A stretch of 41,330 bases of DNA from CAIUSP01 sp964594365 (lineage in GTDB: Bacteria > Actinomycetota > Thermoleophilia > Solirubrobacterales > 70-9). Each line of letters opens with the position of its first letter. Position 1 is the first letter of the stretch. A program made the translations under genes and the position numbers. Location of the stretch: NCBI GenBank assembly GCA_964594365.1, contig CAZQMB010000012.1:1-41330 (forward strand). Direction: 5' to 3'. This document shows, piece after piece, positions 1 to 7,102 of the stretch. The notes beneath the pieces were generated by a model that was not told the DNA's origin, did not search any database, and saw only the letters and a list, made by a program, of their open reading frames with translations.

Positions 1-2
1 AG

Positions 3-53
3 GCTGGTGAGCGGGTCGTGGTCTCGGTTCCCCAGGGCCGCAACGCCGACTGA
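3..53 (+). CDS. C-terminal end of an upstream gene (partial)
   Basis: The third forward frame is open from the window edge to a TGA at 51-53 and reads AGERVVVSVPQGRNAD. It has the look of a real protein end, with a short beta-strand followed by a polar tail, and it stops about 40 bases before the tRNA promoter. Sixteen residues are too few to assign a family, and another open frame crosses the same bases, so this is tentative. Confidence 0.35.
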   Translation, partial: AGERVVVSVPQGRNAD

Positions 54-91
54 CCGGCATCCTGCGCCCGCAGCCTGCTGGTCCGACTCGC

Positions 92-97
92 TAGGGT
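92..97 (+). promoter_or_regulatory. -10 box for tRNA-Ala
   Basis: TAGGGT lies 11 bases before the mature tRNA 5' end, which would place transcription start near base 104 and give a 4-5 base 5' leader for RNase P. No convincing -35 hexamer is visible 17 bases upstream. The same TAGGNT form recurs before several other genes in this window. Confidence 0.35.
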
Positions 98-108
98 CTC
101 TTCAGTCT

Positions 109-181
109 GGGGCCGTAGCTCAGTTGGGAGAGCGCCTGCTTTGCAAGCAGGAGGTCGTCGGTTCGATCCCGACCGGCTCCA
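109..181 (+). tRNA. tRNA-Ala (anticodon TGC)
   Basis: A complete 73-base cloverleaf. The acceptor stem GGGGCCG pairs with CGGCTCC (one G-T), the D stem is GCTC/GAGC, and the anticodon stem CCTGC/GCAGG encloses loop TTTGCAA with anticodon TGC. The T arm carries GGTTCGATCCC and the discriminator base is A181. The 3' CCA is not encoded (ACTCC follows), so it must be added by tRNA nucleotidyltransferase. Single-copy context; no neighbouring rRNA or tRNA-Ile is seen. Confidence 0.97.
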
Positions 182-289
182 CTCCAAGTCGAGGTCCGAG
201 GTCAGGGAAGGACTCAGGCTCCCCGGAGCGAACTCCATCTGATGGAAGCCGGATAGGCTTCGTCACGTAAACCACCCAAGGAGGAAGTC

Positions 290-787
290 TTGAAGGCAAT
301 AGCCGCAGTTTCAGCAGCAGCACTGGCCTCGGTCGTGCTCGTAGCCTGTGGATCGTCAGACAACACCGACACGGTGACCGAGGTCCTGCCGGAAACGGTG
401 ACAACCGATACGGCTCCTGCGACCACGACCGAAGCGACCACGACCGCGGCGACGACCACGACCACCAAGACGACCGCTCAGCCGGCCACCTTCCGCAAGA
501 GCTGTGACATCACGAAGGTGCCGAACGTGAAGAACCCGTCGGTCAGCGTCGATGTCGCCGCCTCGAATCTGGTTGCCGCTCAGGCCGATCAGGCGAGCTG
601 CGCAACTGTCGGCTCGGTGGTCAAGACGATCGGCAAGCAGCAGGCCGAGATCCCCGTCACCACTCAGGGGTACCGCTGCAACCCGACCGTGTTCAAGCAG
701 ACGAAGGTGCGAGTGAACTGCCTCTTCCGCGCTGCTGATAACCCCGGCAAGGTCGTCCTGACCTGGCAGATGAGCTACACCGGCTAG
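290..787 (+). CDS. Thr-rich secreted lipoprotein of unknown function
   Basis: The 165-residue product starts with TTG at 290, chosen because a strong AAGGAGG (278-284) sits 5 bases upstream. Residues 1-20 form a lipoprotein signal peptide ending in the lipobox LVAC, so Cys20 should be lipidated and the protein anchored outside the membrane. Residues 38-62 are a low-complexity Thr/Ala linker, likely an extended spacer. The remaining domain of about 100 residues contains four cysteines (72, 104, 130, 144), which could form two disulfides outside the cell. I do not recognise the folded domain. The gene stands alone between tRNA-Ala and a convergent membrane-protein gene only 10 bases away. Confidence 0.85.
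   Translation: MKAIAAVSAAALASVVLVACGSSDNTDTVTEVLPETVTTDTAPATTTEATTTAATTTTTKTTAQPATFRKSCDITKVPNVKNPSVSVDVAASNLVAAQADQASCATVGSVVKTIGKQQAEIPVTTQGYRCNPTVFKQTKVRVNCLFRAADNPGKVVLTWQMSYTG
401..475 (+). repeat. Low-complexity ACC/ACG repeat coding a Thr-rich linker
   Basis: Repeats built on ACGACC/ACCACG units encode Thr-rich residues 38-62 of the lipoprotein, including runs such as TTTTT. It is a coding minisatellite-like tract that could change length by slippage. On the protein side it is a typical cell-wall-spanning linker. Confidence 0.6.
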
Positions 788-797
788 CCGCTCCGCA

Positions 798-1070
798 TCA
801 GCTCCCCGGTTTGGAGCCCTCGTCCCCTTCTCCGTCTTCGTCGGAATCAGGGGGCGGGGGCTCTCTCTTTTTCGCTGCTTCTGCGATCTCCTCGGGGGTC
901 GCGCGGATTGCGCCGACCAGGCCGATCCCGATCATCACCACGATCAACAGAGAGATCGCGGTCAGGATCGTGAATCCGGAGTTCGCGATCACGTACAGCG
1001 TCATCGTCGCGAAGACGAGACAGAAGAAGAGGACCAGCCCGAGCAGGAGTGTCTTCCCTCGTTCACCCAT
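798..1070 (-). CDS. Small two-helix membrane protein
   Basis: A 90-residue protein with two predicted transmembrane helices (about residues 7-28 and 34-55) and a hydrophilic acidic/proline-rich cytoplasmic-type tail (PPPPDSDEDGEGDEG). Its ATG follows directly on the rhomboid stop codon with no spacer, so the two are almost certainly co-transcribed and possibly translationally coupled. I do not recognise the family. A role as a partner or accessory of the rhomboid protease is suggested only by this arrangement. Confidence 0.7.
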   Translation of the reverse strand: MGERGKTLLLGLVLFFCLVFATMTLYVIANSGFTILTAISLLIVVMIGIGLVGAIRATPEEIAEAAKKREPPPPDSDEDGEGDEGSKPGS

Positions 1071-1928
1071 CTAGGACGCGCCCCACCCGGCAACCATTGC
1101 AGCCGGTGGTTTCTTGCGCACGAACAGTCTGATCGCAGCCAGACCGAAGAGGAATCCGCCCACGTGCGCCATGTACGCGACTCCGCCCTGGCCACCTGTA
1201 TCGACCGCCACCTGCCCGAGTGCCGGCACGAACTGCAGTACGAACCACAGCCCCAGCATCACCAGCGCGGGAACCTCGATCACCGTGAAGAAGAAGACGA
1301 GAACCACCAAGCTGAGCACCCGGGCCTTGGGGAAGAGCAGCGCGTAGCCACCCAAGACCCCCGCTACCGCGCCAGACGCTCCGATCGTCGGTGCGGTGCT
1401 CTCCGGTGAGACCACGGCCTGCGAGTAGACGGCTACCAGGCCCGCCAGCAGATAGAAGGCGAGGAACTTGGCTCTCCCCATCGAGTCCTCGATGTTGTTC
1501 CCGAACACCCAGAGGAACAGCATGTTCCCGGCGATATGCAGGAATCCTCCGTGGAGGAACATCGAGGTGAAGAGCGTCAGCCACCAGGCGAGTTGGTCGA
1601 TCGGGATCGGGGTGAGGCCCGGAGACTCCTCGCCACGCTGCTCGGCCTGTTTGTAATCGGAGGTGCCCTGGCAGACCACCCCGGCAGCGCCCGAATCGTC
1701 GACCGCTCCCACGGCGCATCCCGGATCCTCCCCCGGGTTGAGGATCCGGTAGGGGATGGCGCCCATCTCGAGTGCGCTCTGGTCGATCGCACCGAAGCCG
1801 GCCTTCTCGAGTTTCGGATCCGTCGGGTACGAGAGCTGCCAGATGAATGCGATCACGTTGAGCGCGATCAGGGCCAGCGTGACGACCGGGAGGCGGAGGG
1901 TGGGGATGTTGTCCTTGAACGGGATCAT
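1071..1928 (-). CDS. Rhomboid-family intramembrane serine protease
   Basis: The 285-residue product is a polytopic membrane protein of the rhomboid (S54) family, which cleaves transmembrane helices within the bilayer. The catalytic Ser185 lies in GASGAVAG and the partner His255 in AHVGGF. The upstream HGGFLHIAGN motif (126-135) supplies the conserved His/Asn of the oxyanion region. Between the first helix (about 13-32) and the next there is a roughly 80-residue loop with two Cys (71, 86) and many acidic residues, longer than in minimal rhomboids. It heads a two-gene unit with the small membrane protein downstream. A TAGGCT at 1966-1971 is a plausible -10, leaving a leader of about 30 bases. 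Confidence 0.93.
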   Translation of the reverse strand: MIPFKDNIPTLRLPVVTLALIALNVIAFIWQLSYPTDPKLEKAGFGAIDQSALEMGAIPYRILNPGEDPGCAVGAVDDSGAAGVVCQGTSDYKQAEQRGEESPGLTPIPIDQLAWWLTLFTSMFLHGGFLHIAGNMLFLWVFGNNIEDSMGRAKFLAFYLLAGLVAVYSQAVVSPESTAPTIGASGAVAGVLGGYALLFPKARVLSLVVLVFFFTVIEVPALVMLGLWFVLQFVPALGQVAVDTGGQGGVAYMAHVGGFLFGLAAIRLFVRKKPPAAMVAGWGAS

Positions 1929-1983
1929 CGGATCCGGCCATTCGCAGCAGGTGCTCGGCCCTCACAGCCTAGAGAGGGCAGGA

Positions 1984-2036
1984 ACCGGTCCGGCGACCGG
2001 TCAGAGGGGAATGCCCGTTCACCGGTTGTGTCAAAC
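1984..2036. repeat. Three ACCGGT palindromes in a divergent intergenic region
   Basis: The palindrome ACCGGT occurs at 1984-1989, 1996-2001 and 2031-2036, within the 116-base gap between the divergently transcribed rhomboid and DUF4395-thioredoxin genes. The first two are 12 bases apart, about one helical turn, as expected for a dimeric regulator. They may instead be chance in GC-rich DNA. Confidence 0.3.
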
Positions 2037-2044
2037 TGCCGCCG

Positions 2045-2755
2045 ATGTCGAATATGCCGAAAGCACGTACCGCGGATCCCTTCCGGGACACGGATGTGAT
2101 CGACAAGAACGCCGCCCGCTTCTCCCAGGGGTTCACCGGTCTGATCGCGCTTCTGGGGATCATCTTCGGCTGGCCGCTGGCCTGGGCTCTGATGGCGGCT
2201 CAGCTCCTGATCGGCCTGACCTTCGGGCGTCAGTACTGCCTGCCCTGCCTCGCCTACTACACGCTGATCCAGCCCAGGGTCGGCGAGGGCGAACTCGAGG
2301 ACTCCCGCCCGCCCCGCCTCGCGAACATGATGGGCTGTGCCTTCATGGGCGCTGCTGCCGCGGCCTGGTGGCTGGGCTCTCCGATCGCCGGCACCGCCAT
2401 CGCCGCGATGGTCACCGTTCTCGCGGCTCTGGCCGCCTCTACCGGCCTGTGCGTAGGTTGCGAGGTCTATCGCCTGGCGGCCCGTCTTCGGGGGATCAAG
2501 CCCTCCCACCACGATCACATCGACCCCGCCGATCTCCCGGGGCTCGCTCCTGCCGGGGGCTACCTCGAGTTCACCCATCCGCTCTGCTCGGAGTGCCACG
2601 AGTGGGAGCGCAAGCTCTCCTCCGAATCCGACCCCCTGCTGACGGTGGACGTGAGCGAGCGAAGCGACCTGGCTCACAAGTACGGCGTCACGGTCGTGCC
2701 GACCGTGTTCCGTCTCGCCGGTGACGGCGAGGTGCTGGAGCGACTCGCTCCCTAA
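2045..2755 (+). CDS. DUF4395-like membrane protein fused to a thioredoxin-like domain
   Basis: The 236-residue protein has an N-terminal membrane part (about residues 28-145, three to four helices) resembling DUF4395. Two paired cysteine motifs mark it, CLPC at 65-68 and CVGC at 136-139, plus the typical EDSRPPR segment before the next helix. The C-terminal domain (about 170-236) is thioredoxin-like, with CSEC at 181-184 and a cis-proline motif VVPT near 216-219. Three CxxC pairs in one chain suggest a transmembrane thiol-disulfide relay, comparable in logic to VKOR- or DsbD-type systems; that role is inferred. An alternative start is the ATG at 2054. The stop codon overlaps that of the convergent gene by four bases. 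Confidence 0.8.
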   Translation: MSNMPKARTADPFRDTDVIDKNAARFSQGFTGLIALLGIIFGWPLAWALMAAQLLIGLTFGRQYCLPCLAYYTLIQPRVGEGELEDSRPPRLANMMGCAFMGAAAAAWWLGSPIAGTAIAAMVTVLAALAASTGLCVGCEVYRLAARLRGIKPSHHDHIDPADLPGLAPAGGYLEFTHPLCSECHEWERKLSSESDPLLTVDVSERSDLAHKYGVTVVPTVFRLAGDGEVLERLAP

Positions 2756-3951
2756 CCGCGCCCGCGCGCAGGAATCTCGTATCCGAGCGCCGGGAGGGAA
2801 GCCGATTCCGGAACAGCGGCTCCGCTTCGCGAGCGCGTCGCGGACGTGCTCGCCGTGAAGGTGAGGCGGTAGGGGCTGTAAGCGAGGAGCTTCTTCCAGG
2901 TTGCCCTGTCGATCACGCCGGTGACCGGAAGTCCTTTCGCCGCCTGGAGAGCGCGAACCGCGTTTGCCTCGAGCGGGTCGTAGCGCCCGTCGATCTTCTG
3001 GTCCGAGAGGAATCCACCGCCGACCAGGTGCATCTGAGCCCAGACGACGAGATCCCCCGAGTCGTTCTTGCCCTTTCGCTTGATCACGGGGAACTGGCCA
3101 GGGGGCTTGTAACCGGGAAGAGGGGTGGACTGGCTGGGGGTGAGTGCCTTCCAAGAGCCTGCGCTGGCCGATTGCCACGACCACCAGCTCACTCCGCTCA
3201 TGCCGTGGCTTGCGGCGAGCCGGCGGAATCGACTCACGTCCTTCACCCTCGGGTTGTTGTAGACCTGACCGAGAGGCCGGATCGGTGCCCCATAGACCCG
3301 GTTGAAGACGAAGGTGTGCTCGAAAGACTCATCTACCGGGTCGCCGATCGTGTGCCAATAGATCTGCGGGAGGTTGTACTGCGCGCCACCCGGTCCGAGG
3401 AAGACCGAGTACGGGAAGGAAGGGTGGTAGTCCACGTACGGGAAGGTCGAGAGTCCGATCGGGTAGTCCTTGCCTACTGCGGCACGTAGACGGCGGACGT
3501 AGACGGCGGCCTCCCGGTACCTGCCCTCGTACTCGGTCTCGGCATCGATGATGAAGCAGTCGGCACCTCGGGAGATCGCCCTGATCGCTGCGTCTGCCTC
3601 CGGCTTGGGTCGGCTCCCGTAGACGTACTGCCAGGTGCAGACCTTGATGCCCTTCGCGTGGAAGGCGTCGATCAGTTTGGCGCTCAGCTGAGACCAGGTG
3701 TTTCCTCCGTCGGCACCCTTGATGAACAGTGTCTTGATCCCGTTCGCCTTCGCCTTCGCTGCGAGCTTCGCAACGTTGCCCCGTTCGGAATCGCTGACGT
3801 ACCAGATCCACATCCCGCCACCCTTCAGCGATCCATGTGAACCGCCAGGGATCTCTCCGAGGCGTGGAGCCGCAGAGGATGCTGAAGCTCCGAGCGTCAG
3901 GGCCGCGCAGGCGATCAGCGCGAGCAGAGTTTTCTTAGCATTTGCTGACAT
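2752..3951 (-). CDS. Secreted TIM-barrel protein with C-terminal peptidoglycan-binding domain
   Basis: The 399-residue product begins with a Sec signal peptide (about residues 1-28, ending ASSAAP). Residues 45-275 alternate strands and helices in the manner of a glycoside-hydrolase-like TIM barrel, with strand-end motifs such as GMWIWYV, TLFIKGADG, CFIIDAETEYEG, PQIYWH and GVSWWSWQ. The DAE in the fourth motif is a plausible acidic active site. Residues 295-365 match a PG_binding_1 domain (IDGRYDPLEANAVRALQ, then VTGVIDRATWKKL). It probably acts on or at the cell wall, but the substrate is not evident. It lies 60 bases downstream of lipA and has its own TAGGCT -10-like box. Confidence 0.75.
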   Translation of the reverse strand: MSANAKKTLLALIACAALTLGASASSAAPRLGEIPGGSHGSLKGGGMWIWYVSDSERGNVAKLAAKAKANGIKTLFIKGADGGNTWSQLSAKLIDAFHAKGIKVCTWQYVYGSRPKPEADAAIRAISRGADCFIIDAETEYEGRYREAAVYVRRLRAAVGKDYPIGLSTFPYVDYHPSFPYSVFLGPGGAQYNLPQIYWHTIGDPVDESFEHTFVFNRVYGAPIRPLGQVYNNPRVKDVSRFRRLAASHGMSGVSWWSWQSASAGSWKALTPSQSTPLPGYKPPGQFPVIKRKGKNDSGDLVVWAQMHLVGGGFLSDQKIDGRYDPLEANAVRALQAAKGLPVTGVIDRATWKKLLAYSPYRLTFTASTSATRSRSGAAVPESASLPALGYEIPARGRG

Positions 3952-3960
3952 TCACCAGGA

Positions 3961-3966
3961 AGCCTA
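3961..3966 (-). promoter_or_regulatory. -10 box before the TIM-barrel gene
   Basis: TAGGCT on the minus strand ends 9 bases before the ATG at 3951, so transcription would begin within about three bases of the start codon. No Shine-Dalgarno sequence is present, which supports a leaderless message. No -35 match is evident. Confidence 0.35.
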
Positions 3967-4011
3967 GACCACCCGTCTCCCCGGCCTGCAGCGAGCACTG
4001 CAGATGGCTTC

Positions 4012-4959
4012 TCAGAGCGCTTCAGCAGGTTCCGGGAGGTGCTCGTCGGCGTGGTACGAGCTGCGGACCAGCGGGCCCGCCGCGACGGATTCGAACCCCA
4101 TCCCGTAGGCCTCACGCTCGAGCGCCTCGAACTCGTCGGGGTGCCAGTAGCGCTCGACCGGCAGATGGTCCTCGGTGGGTCGCAGATACTGCCCCACGGT
4201 GAGGACCTGCACATCGTGTTCGCGCAGCAGACCGAAGGTCTCGACCATCTCTTCGAAACTCTCGCCAAGGCCGACCATCAGGCCGGACTTGGTCACGACC
4301 GCGTCTCCTCCCATCGCCTTGGCATTCCTCAAGACCCTCGCGGAACGGAGGAAGTCCGATCCCCGTCGAGCGATCGGATAGAGGCGAGGCACCGTTTCGA
4401 CGTTGTGGTTGAACACTTCAGGCCTCTCCGCGATCACCTTCGCCAGCGGCATCTCCTGACCGCGGAAGTCGGGCGTCAGGATCTCGACCTTGCATTCCGG
4501 CGCCAGCTTGCGGATCGAACGGATCACCCCGACGAAAGCCGACGCACCGTAGTCCGGCAGATCGTCTCGATCCACCGAGGTGATCACCGCGTGCTTCAGG
4601 CCCATCCGCGCTACCGAGTTGGCAACGCGCAGCGGCTCGAGTGGATCGTTCCAGGTCGGCTTGCCGGTTTGCACGTTGCAGAAGCCGCACCTCCTCGTGC
4701 AGACATCGCCCAGGATCATGAAGGTCGCCGTCCCGCGCTCCCAGCATTCCCCCACGTTCGGGCAGTTGGCCTCCCGGCAGACCGTGTTGAGGTTCTCCTC
4801 CTTGATCAACTTGGTAAGGCTCCGGTAGCGGGGACCACCCGGCGCCGGAACCTTCAACCACGGAGGCTTGCGCTCGCGGATACCGACCTTCCCTTCGCCC
4901 CCTACGGCGTTTCCTCCGGGCTTCGCCCGCGACCTGGTTACGTGGATTCGCTCGCTCAT
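4012..4959 (-). CDS. lipA: Lipoyl synthase
   Basis: A 315-residue radical-SAM enzyme that inserts two sulfurs into protein-bound octanoyl groups to make the lipoyl cofactor. The auxiliary 4Fe-4S ligands are in CREANCPNVGEC (Cys61, 66, 72) and the radical-SAM cluster in CTRRCGFC (Cys87, 91, 94). The C-terminal RSSYHADE supplies the conserved serine ligand of the auxiliary cluster. Length is normal for the family. The ATG is 10 bases after the lipB stop with GGAG between, so it is translated from the lipB message. It completes the pathway with LipB and serves lipoyl-dependent dehydrogenases or the glycine cleavage system. Confidence 0.97.
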   Translation of the reverse strand: MSERIHVTRSRAKPGGNAVGGEGKVGIRERKPPWLKVPAPGGPRYRSLTKLIKEENLNTVCREANCPNVGECWERGTATFMILGDVCTRRCGFCNVQTGKPTWNDPLEPLRVANSVARMGLKHAVITSVDRDDLPDYGASAFVGVIRSIRKLAPECKVEILTPDFRGQEMPLAKVIAERPEVFNHNVETVPRLYPIARRGSDFLRSARVLRNAKAMGGDAVVTKSGLMVGLGESFEEMVETFGLLREHDVQVLTVGQYLRPTEDHLPVERYWHPDEFEALEREAYGMGFESVAAGPLVRSSYHADEHLPEPAEAL

Positions 4960-4969
4960 CGACTCCAGC

Positions 4970-5725
4970 CTAGTCGCCTCGGGTAACGAACTCGTGGTTG
5001 GATGCTTGCGCTGCTGGCAGCTCTCGTTCGAATATCTCGCAGTATCTCCGGGTGATCAGGTCGAAGGCCCGATCCATCCCCGGCGACCGGCCGGTCTCCT
5101 TGAGTACGGAGGTGGCCCGGCATCCCTCTATTCCGCACGGAACGATCCATTCGAATGGCTGCAGGTCGCATTCGACGTTGATCGAGAGTCCATGCGTCGT
5201 GATCCCGCTGCGGACGTGGATGCCGATGGACCCGATCTTCCTCAAACGACCTTCCGCAACCGCCTGGAGCGTGTCCGGATCCTCGGCGGAGCGACCGAAC
5301 ATCTCTGGAGCTCCGGTCCAGACGCCGGTCAAGCCTTCGACCGTGCCCGCGTCGATCTCGAGTTCTCCAAGGCCCCCGATCATCGTCGCCTCGAGGTTGC
5401 GGACGAAGAGGTGCACATCGTCTCCGTAGCCTCCGAGGTCGACGATCGGATAAGCAACCAGTTGGCCGGGGCCGTGATAGGTGACCTGCCCTCCACGGTC
5501 GACCTCGTGGACCTCGATGCCCTGCCGCTCGTACCACTCGATCCCCATCGGCAGCTCAGAGAGGTCAGCCCGTCTCCCCTTGGTGTAGGTAGGCGGATGT
5601 TCGACCAGCAAGAGCGTGTCGGAACACGCTCCTGACGCCCGCTCCGCGGCCACTCGGGCCTGGAGATCGAGGCCCTCGGTGAAGGGAATCATCCCCGTCC
5701 GCTGGATCGTCAGTCGTCTGTTCAT
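4970..5725 (-). CDS. lipB: Octanoyl-[ACP]:protein N-octanoyltransferase
   Basis: A 251-residue enzyme that transfers octanoate from acyl carrier protein to lipoyl-domain lysines, the first step of lipoate assembly. The signature RGGQVTYHGPGQ is at 78-89. Catalytic Lys163 lies in RKIGSIGIHV and catalytic Cys197 in IVPCGIEG. The segment around residues 138-160 between the signature and the catalytic lysine is somewhat longer and more acidic than usual. The ATG is preceded by a perfect 7-bp inverted repeat rather than a well-spaced ribosome-binding site. It lies 70 bases after the E2-core gene and 10 before lipA, in one minus-strand operon. Confidence 0.96.
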   Translation of the reverse strand: MNRRLTIQRTGMIPFTEGLDLQARVAAERASGACSDTLLLVEHPPTYTKGRRADLSELPMGIEWYERQGIEVHEVDRGGQVTYHGPGQLVAYPIVDLGGYGDDVHLFVRNLEATMIGGLGELEIDAGTVEGLTGVWTGAPEMFGRSAEDPDTLQAVAEGRLRKIGSIGIHVRSGITTHGLSINVECDLQPFEWIVPCGIEGCRATSVLKETGRSPGMDRAFDLITRRYCEIFERELPAAQASNHEFVTRGD

Positions 5726-5754
5726 GTCCCCAGTCTGCCACCTGGTTTGGGGAC
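5726..5754 (-). promoter_or_regulatory. Inverted repeat abutting the lipB start codon
   Basis: In the mRNA sense, GTCCCCA (5754-5748) and TGGGGAC (5732-5726) form a perfect 7-bp stem with a 15-base loop, and the 3' arm touches the lipB ATG. The only purine-rich ribosome-binding candidate, GGGGA, lies inside that arm. Folding would therefore mask initiation. It could be a translational control hairpin or a protein-binding site. Confidence 0.4.
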
Positions 5755-5795
5755 ATCGGCAATCCCTGCTGCTCCGCCGAGCCGATCCGGATTCC

Positions 5796-6512
5796 TCAAA
5801 GCGACGAGGGGTCCTCCAGGTGCGCCCGCAGACAGTTCAGGAAGCGGGCCGCGTCGGGACCGATGAGGATGCGGTGATCGCAGGCGAGCTCGAGTGGGAG
5901 TGTCTGCCGTGATTCGACCCCTCCGCCGTCGTGTCCGACGGGCCTCTCCCTGACAGTCGATGCTCCCAGGGTCGCAGCTTGGGGCGGGTTGATGATCGGC
6001 GTGTACCTGTCCACCCCGTGCATGCCGAGGTTGGAGACGGTGAAGGTGCCTCCGGAGAACTCCGGGGCCGTGATCGTCCCGTCCCGCGCCTTCCCGGCGA
6101 GGATCTTGGTCTCTTTCGCGATCTCTCCGAGGGGTTTACGGTCGGCTTCGAAGATGGTCGGGAAGACGACCGAGGCATCGCTTGCGACTGCGAAACCGAG
6201 GTTGATCTGCGAGTAGATCTCCACCTGGCCATCGCGGTAGGCGCCGTTTACCCTCGGTACCTCGGCCAGAGCCAGCGCGGCGGCTCTCAGCAGGAGATCG
6301 TTGATCGTCGCATCGGCACCGTCCCGCACCGCGAGGGCCTCGGTCATGTCGACCTCGACGCCCAGATAGAAGTGCGGCGCGGTTGCCTTCGACTCGGCCA
6401 TCTTCCGGGCGAAGGCGGCCTGTTGGCGATCGAGCGCGACCTGTTCGACCTGACCCTTGGCCCCGGTCGAATCCCCTCTCTCGATGTCGTCGGTGCTGGT
6501 CATCGCTATCAC
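5796..6512 (-). CDS. Stand-alone 2-oxoacid dehydrogenase E2 catalytic core, active-site variant
   Basis: A 238-residue protein consisting only of the E2 acyltransferase catalytic domain. It has KMAESKATAPHFYLGVEVDM (residues 37-56) at the front, SNLGMHGVDRYTPIINPPQ including Ser160, and DHRILIG near the end. There is no lipoyl domain and no peripheral-subunit-binding domain, and none is encoded just upstream. The canonical DHRxxDG motif keeps His213 but has Ile217 where the catalytic Asp is expected. It may be a structural or regulatory relative, or use a different chemistry. The GTG at 6512 overlaps the upstream stop; the ATG at 6503 is an alternative start. It sits between Lpd/DsbA-like and LipB in the operon. 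Confidence 0.85.
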   Translation of the reverse strand: MIAMTSTDDIERGDSTGAKGQVEQVALDRQQAAFARKMAESKATAPHFYLGVEVDMTEALAVRDGADATINDLLLRAAALALAEVPRVNGAYRDGQVEIYSQINLGFAVASDASVVFPTIFEADRKPLGEIAKETKILAGKARDGTITAPEFSGGTFTVSNLGMHGVDRYTPIINPPQAATLGASTVRERPVGHDGGGVESRQTLPLELACDHRILIGPDAARFLNCLRAHLEDPSSL

Positions 6513-7102
6513 TCGGCCTGACTGGCATCTAGGTTGGCAAGGACCGCCGCTTCGATGCTTCCTTCCCCCTCGAACAACTCGCTTCCTACCGATACGGTCG
6601 GGGTCGTCATCACCCCGAGCGCCTCTGCCTGACGGTGGTTCTCATCGAGACGCCTCGCGATTGCGCTCGACTCGATCCCCTTGCTGACCGCCTTCGGATG
6701 CAGCTCACACGAGGCGGCCGCGATCATCACGTTGTCCGGGTCGGCGAGACTCCTCCCTGCTGCGAACTGCTGTCGGAACGCCGCCAGCGAGACGGCGATC
6801 ACCCGACCTGCCTCCGCTGCATATAGGACACCGAGCAGCGCCGTTTCGCTGTCGGTCTCATCTGGCCATCCCACCGGGAAGCGTGGCTCGGCGAGCCCCA
6901 GCTCGGTCGCGCGCTTGAGCACCTCCGCACGGGTCTGATCCGGATCGGGTCGGCGCTCGACCCCTCCAGTCAGGCGCGATGCGGCGATCGGTCTCCATTC
7001 AGGCAGCTCCGCTCCTGCTTCGTTGAACACGATCGAGATCCGTTCCGCGGCGATCCACGACCAGGGGCAGTTCAGGTCGTAGTGGAAGAGAGGTCTGGTC
7101 AA
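6509..7102 (-). CDS. DsbA-family thioredoxin-fold protein
   Basis: A 197-residue cytoplasmic protein of the DsbA/2-hydroxychromene-2-carboxylate isomerase superfamily. The active-site motif is CPWS (Cys12-Ser15), so only the N-terminal cysteine of the usual CxxC remains. The cis-proline motif is TTPTVSVG near residues 165-172, and the intervening segment is the helical insertion of the fold. No signal peptide is present. With a single cysteine, a glutathione-transferase-like or mycothiol/bacillithiol-type thiol reaction is more likely than disulfide formation, but the substrate is unknown. It overlaps lpdA by ATGA and the E2-core gene by GTGA, so it is a true member of the operon. Confidence 0.85.
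   Translation of the reverse strand: MTRPLFHYDLNCPWSWIAAERISIVFNEAGAELPEWRPIAASRLTGGVERRPDPDQTRAEVLKRATELGLAEPRFPVGWPDETDSETALLGVLYAAEAGRVIAVSLAAFRQQFAAGRSLADPDNVMIAAASCELHPKAVSKGIESSAIARRLDENHRQAEALGVMTTPTVSVGSELFEGEGSIEAAVLANLDASQAE

Noticed and set aside
1925..3184. 419-codon minus-strand frame over the DUF4395-thioredoxin gene
   Set aside because: Arg/Gly-rich composition with no domain; the plus-strand protein has clear motifs.
5726..6600. Missing lipoyl domain of the E2 encoded in another frame or by a frameshift
   Set aside because: The upstream gene overlaps directly and is a complete DsbA-like protein; no lipoyl-domain DKA/DKV lysine motif is seen in any frame nearby.
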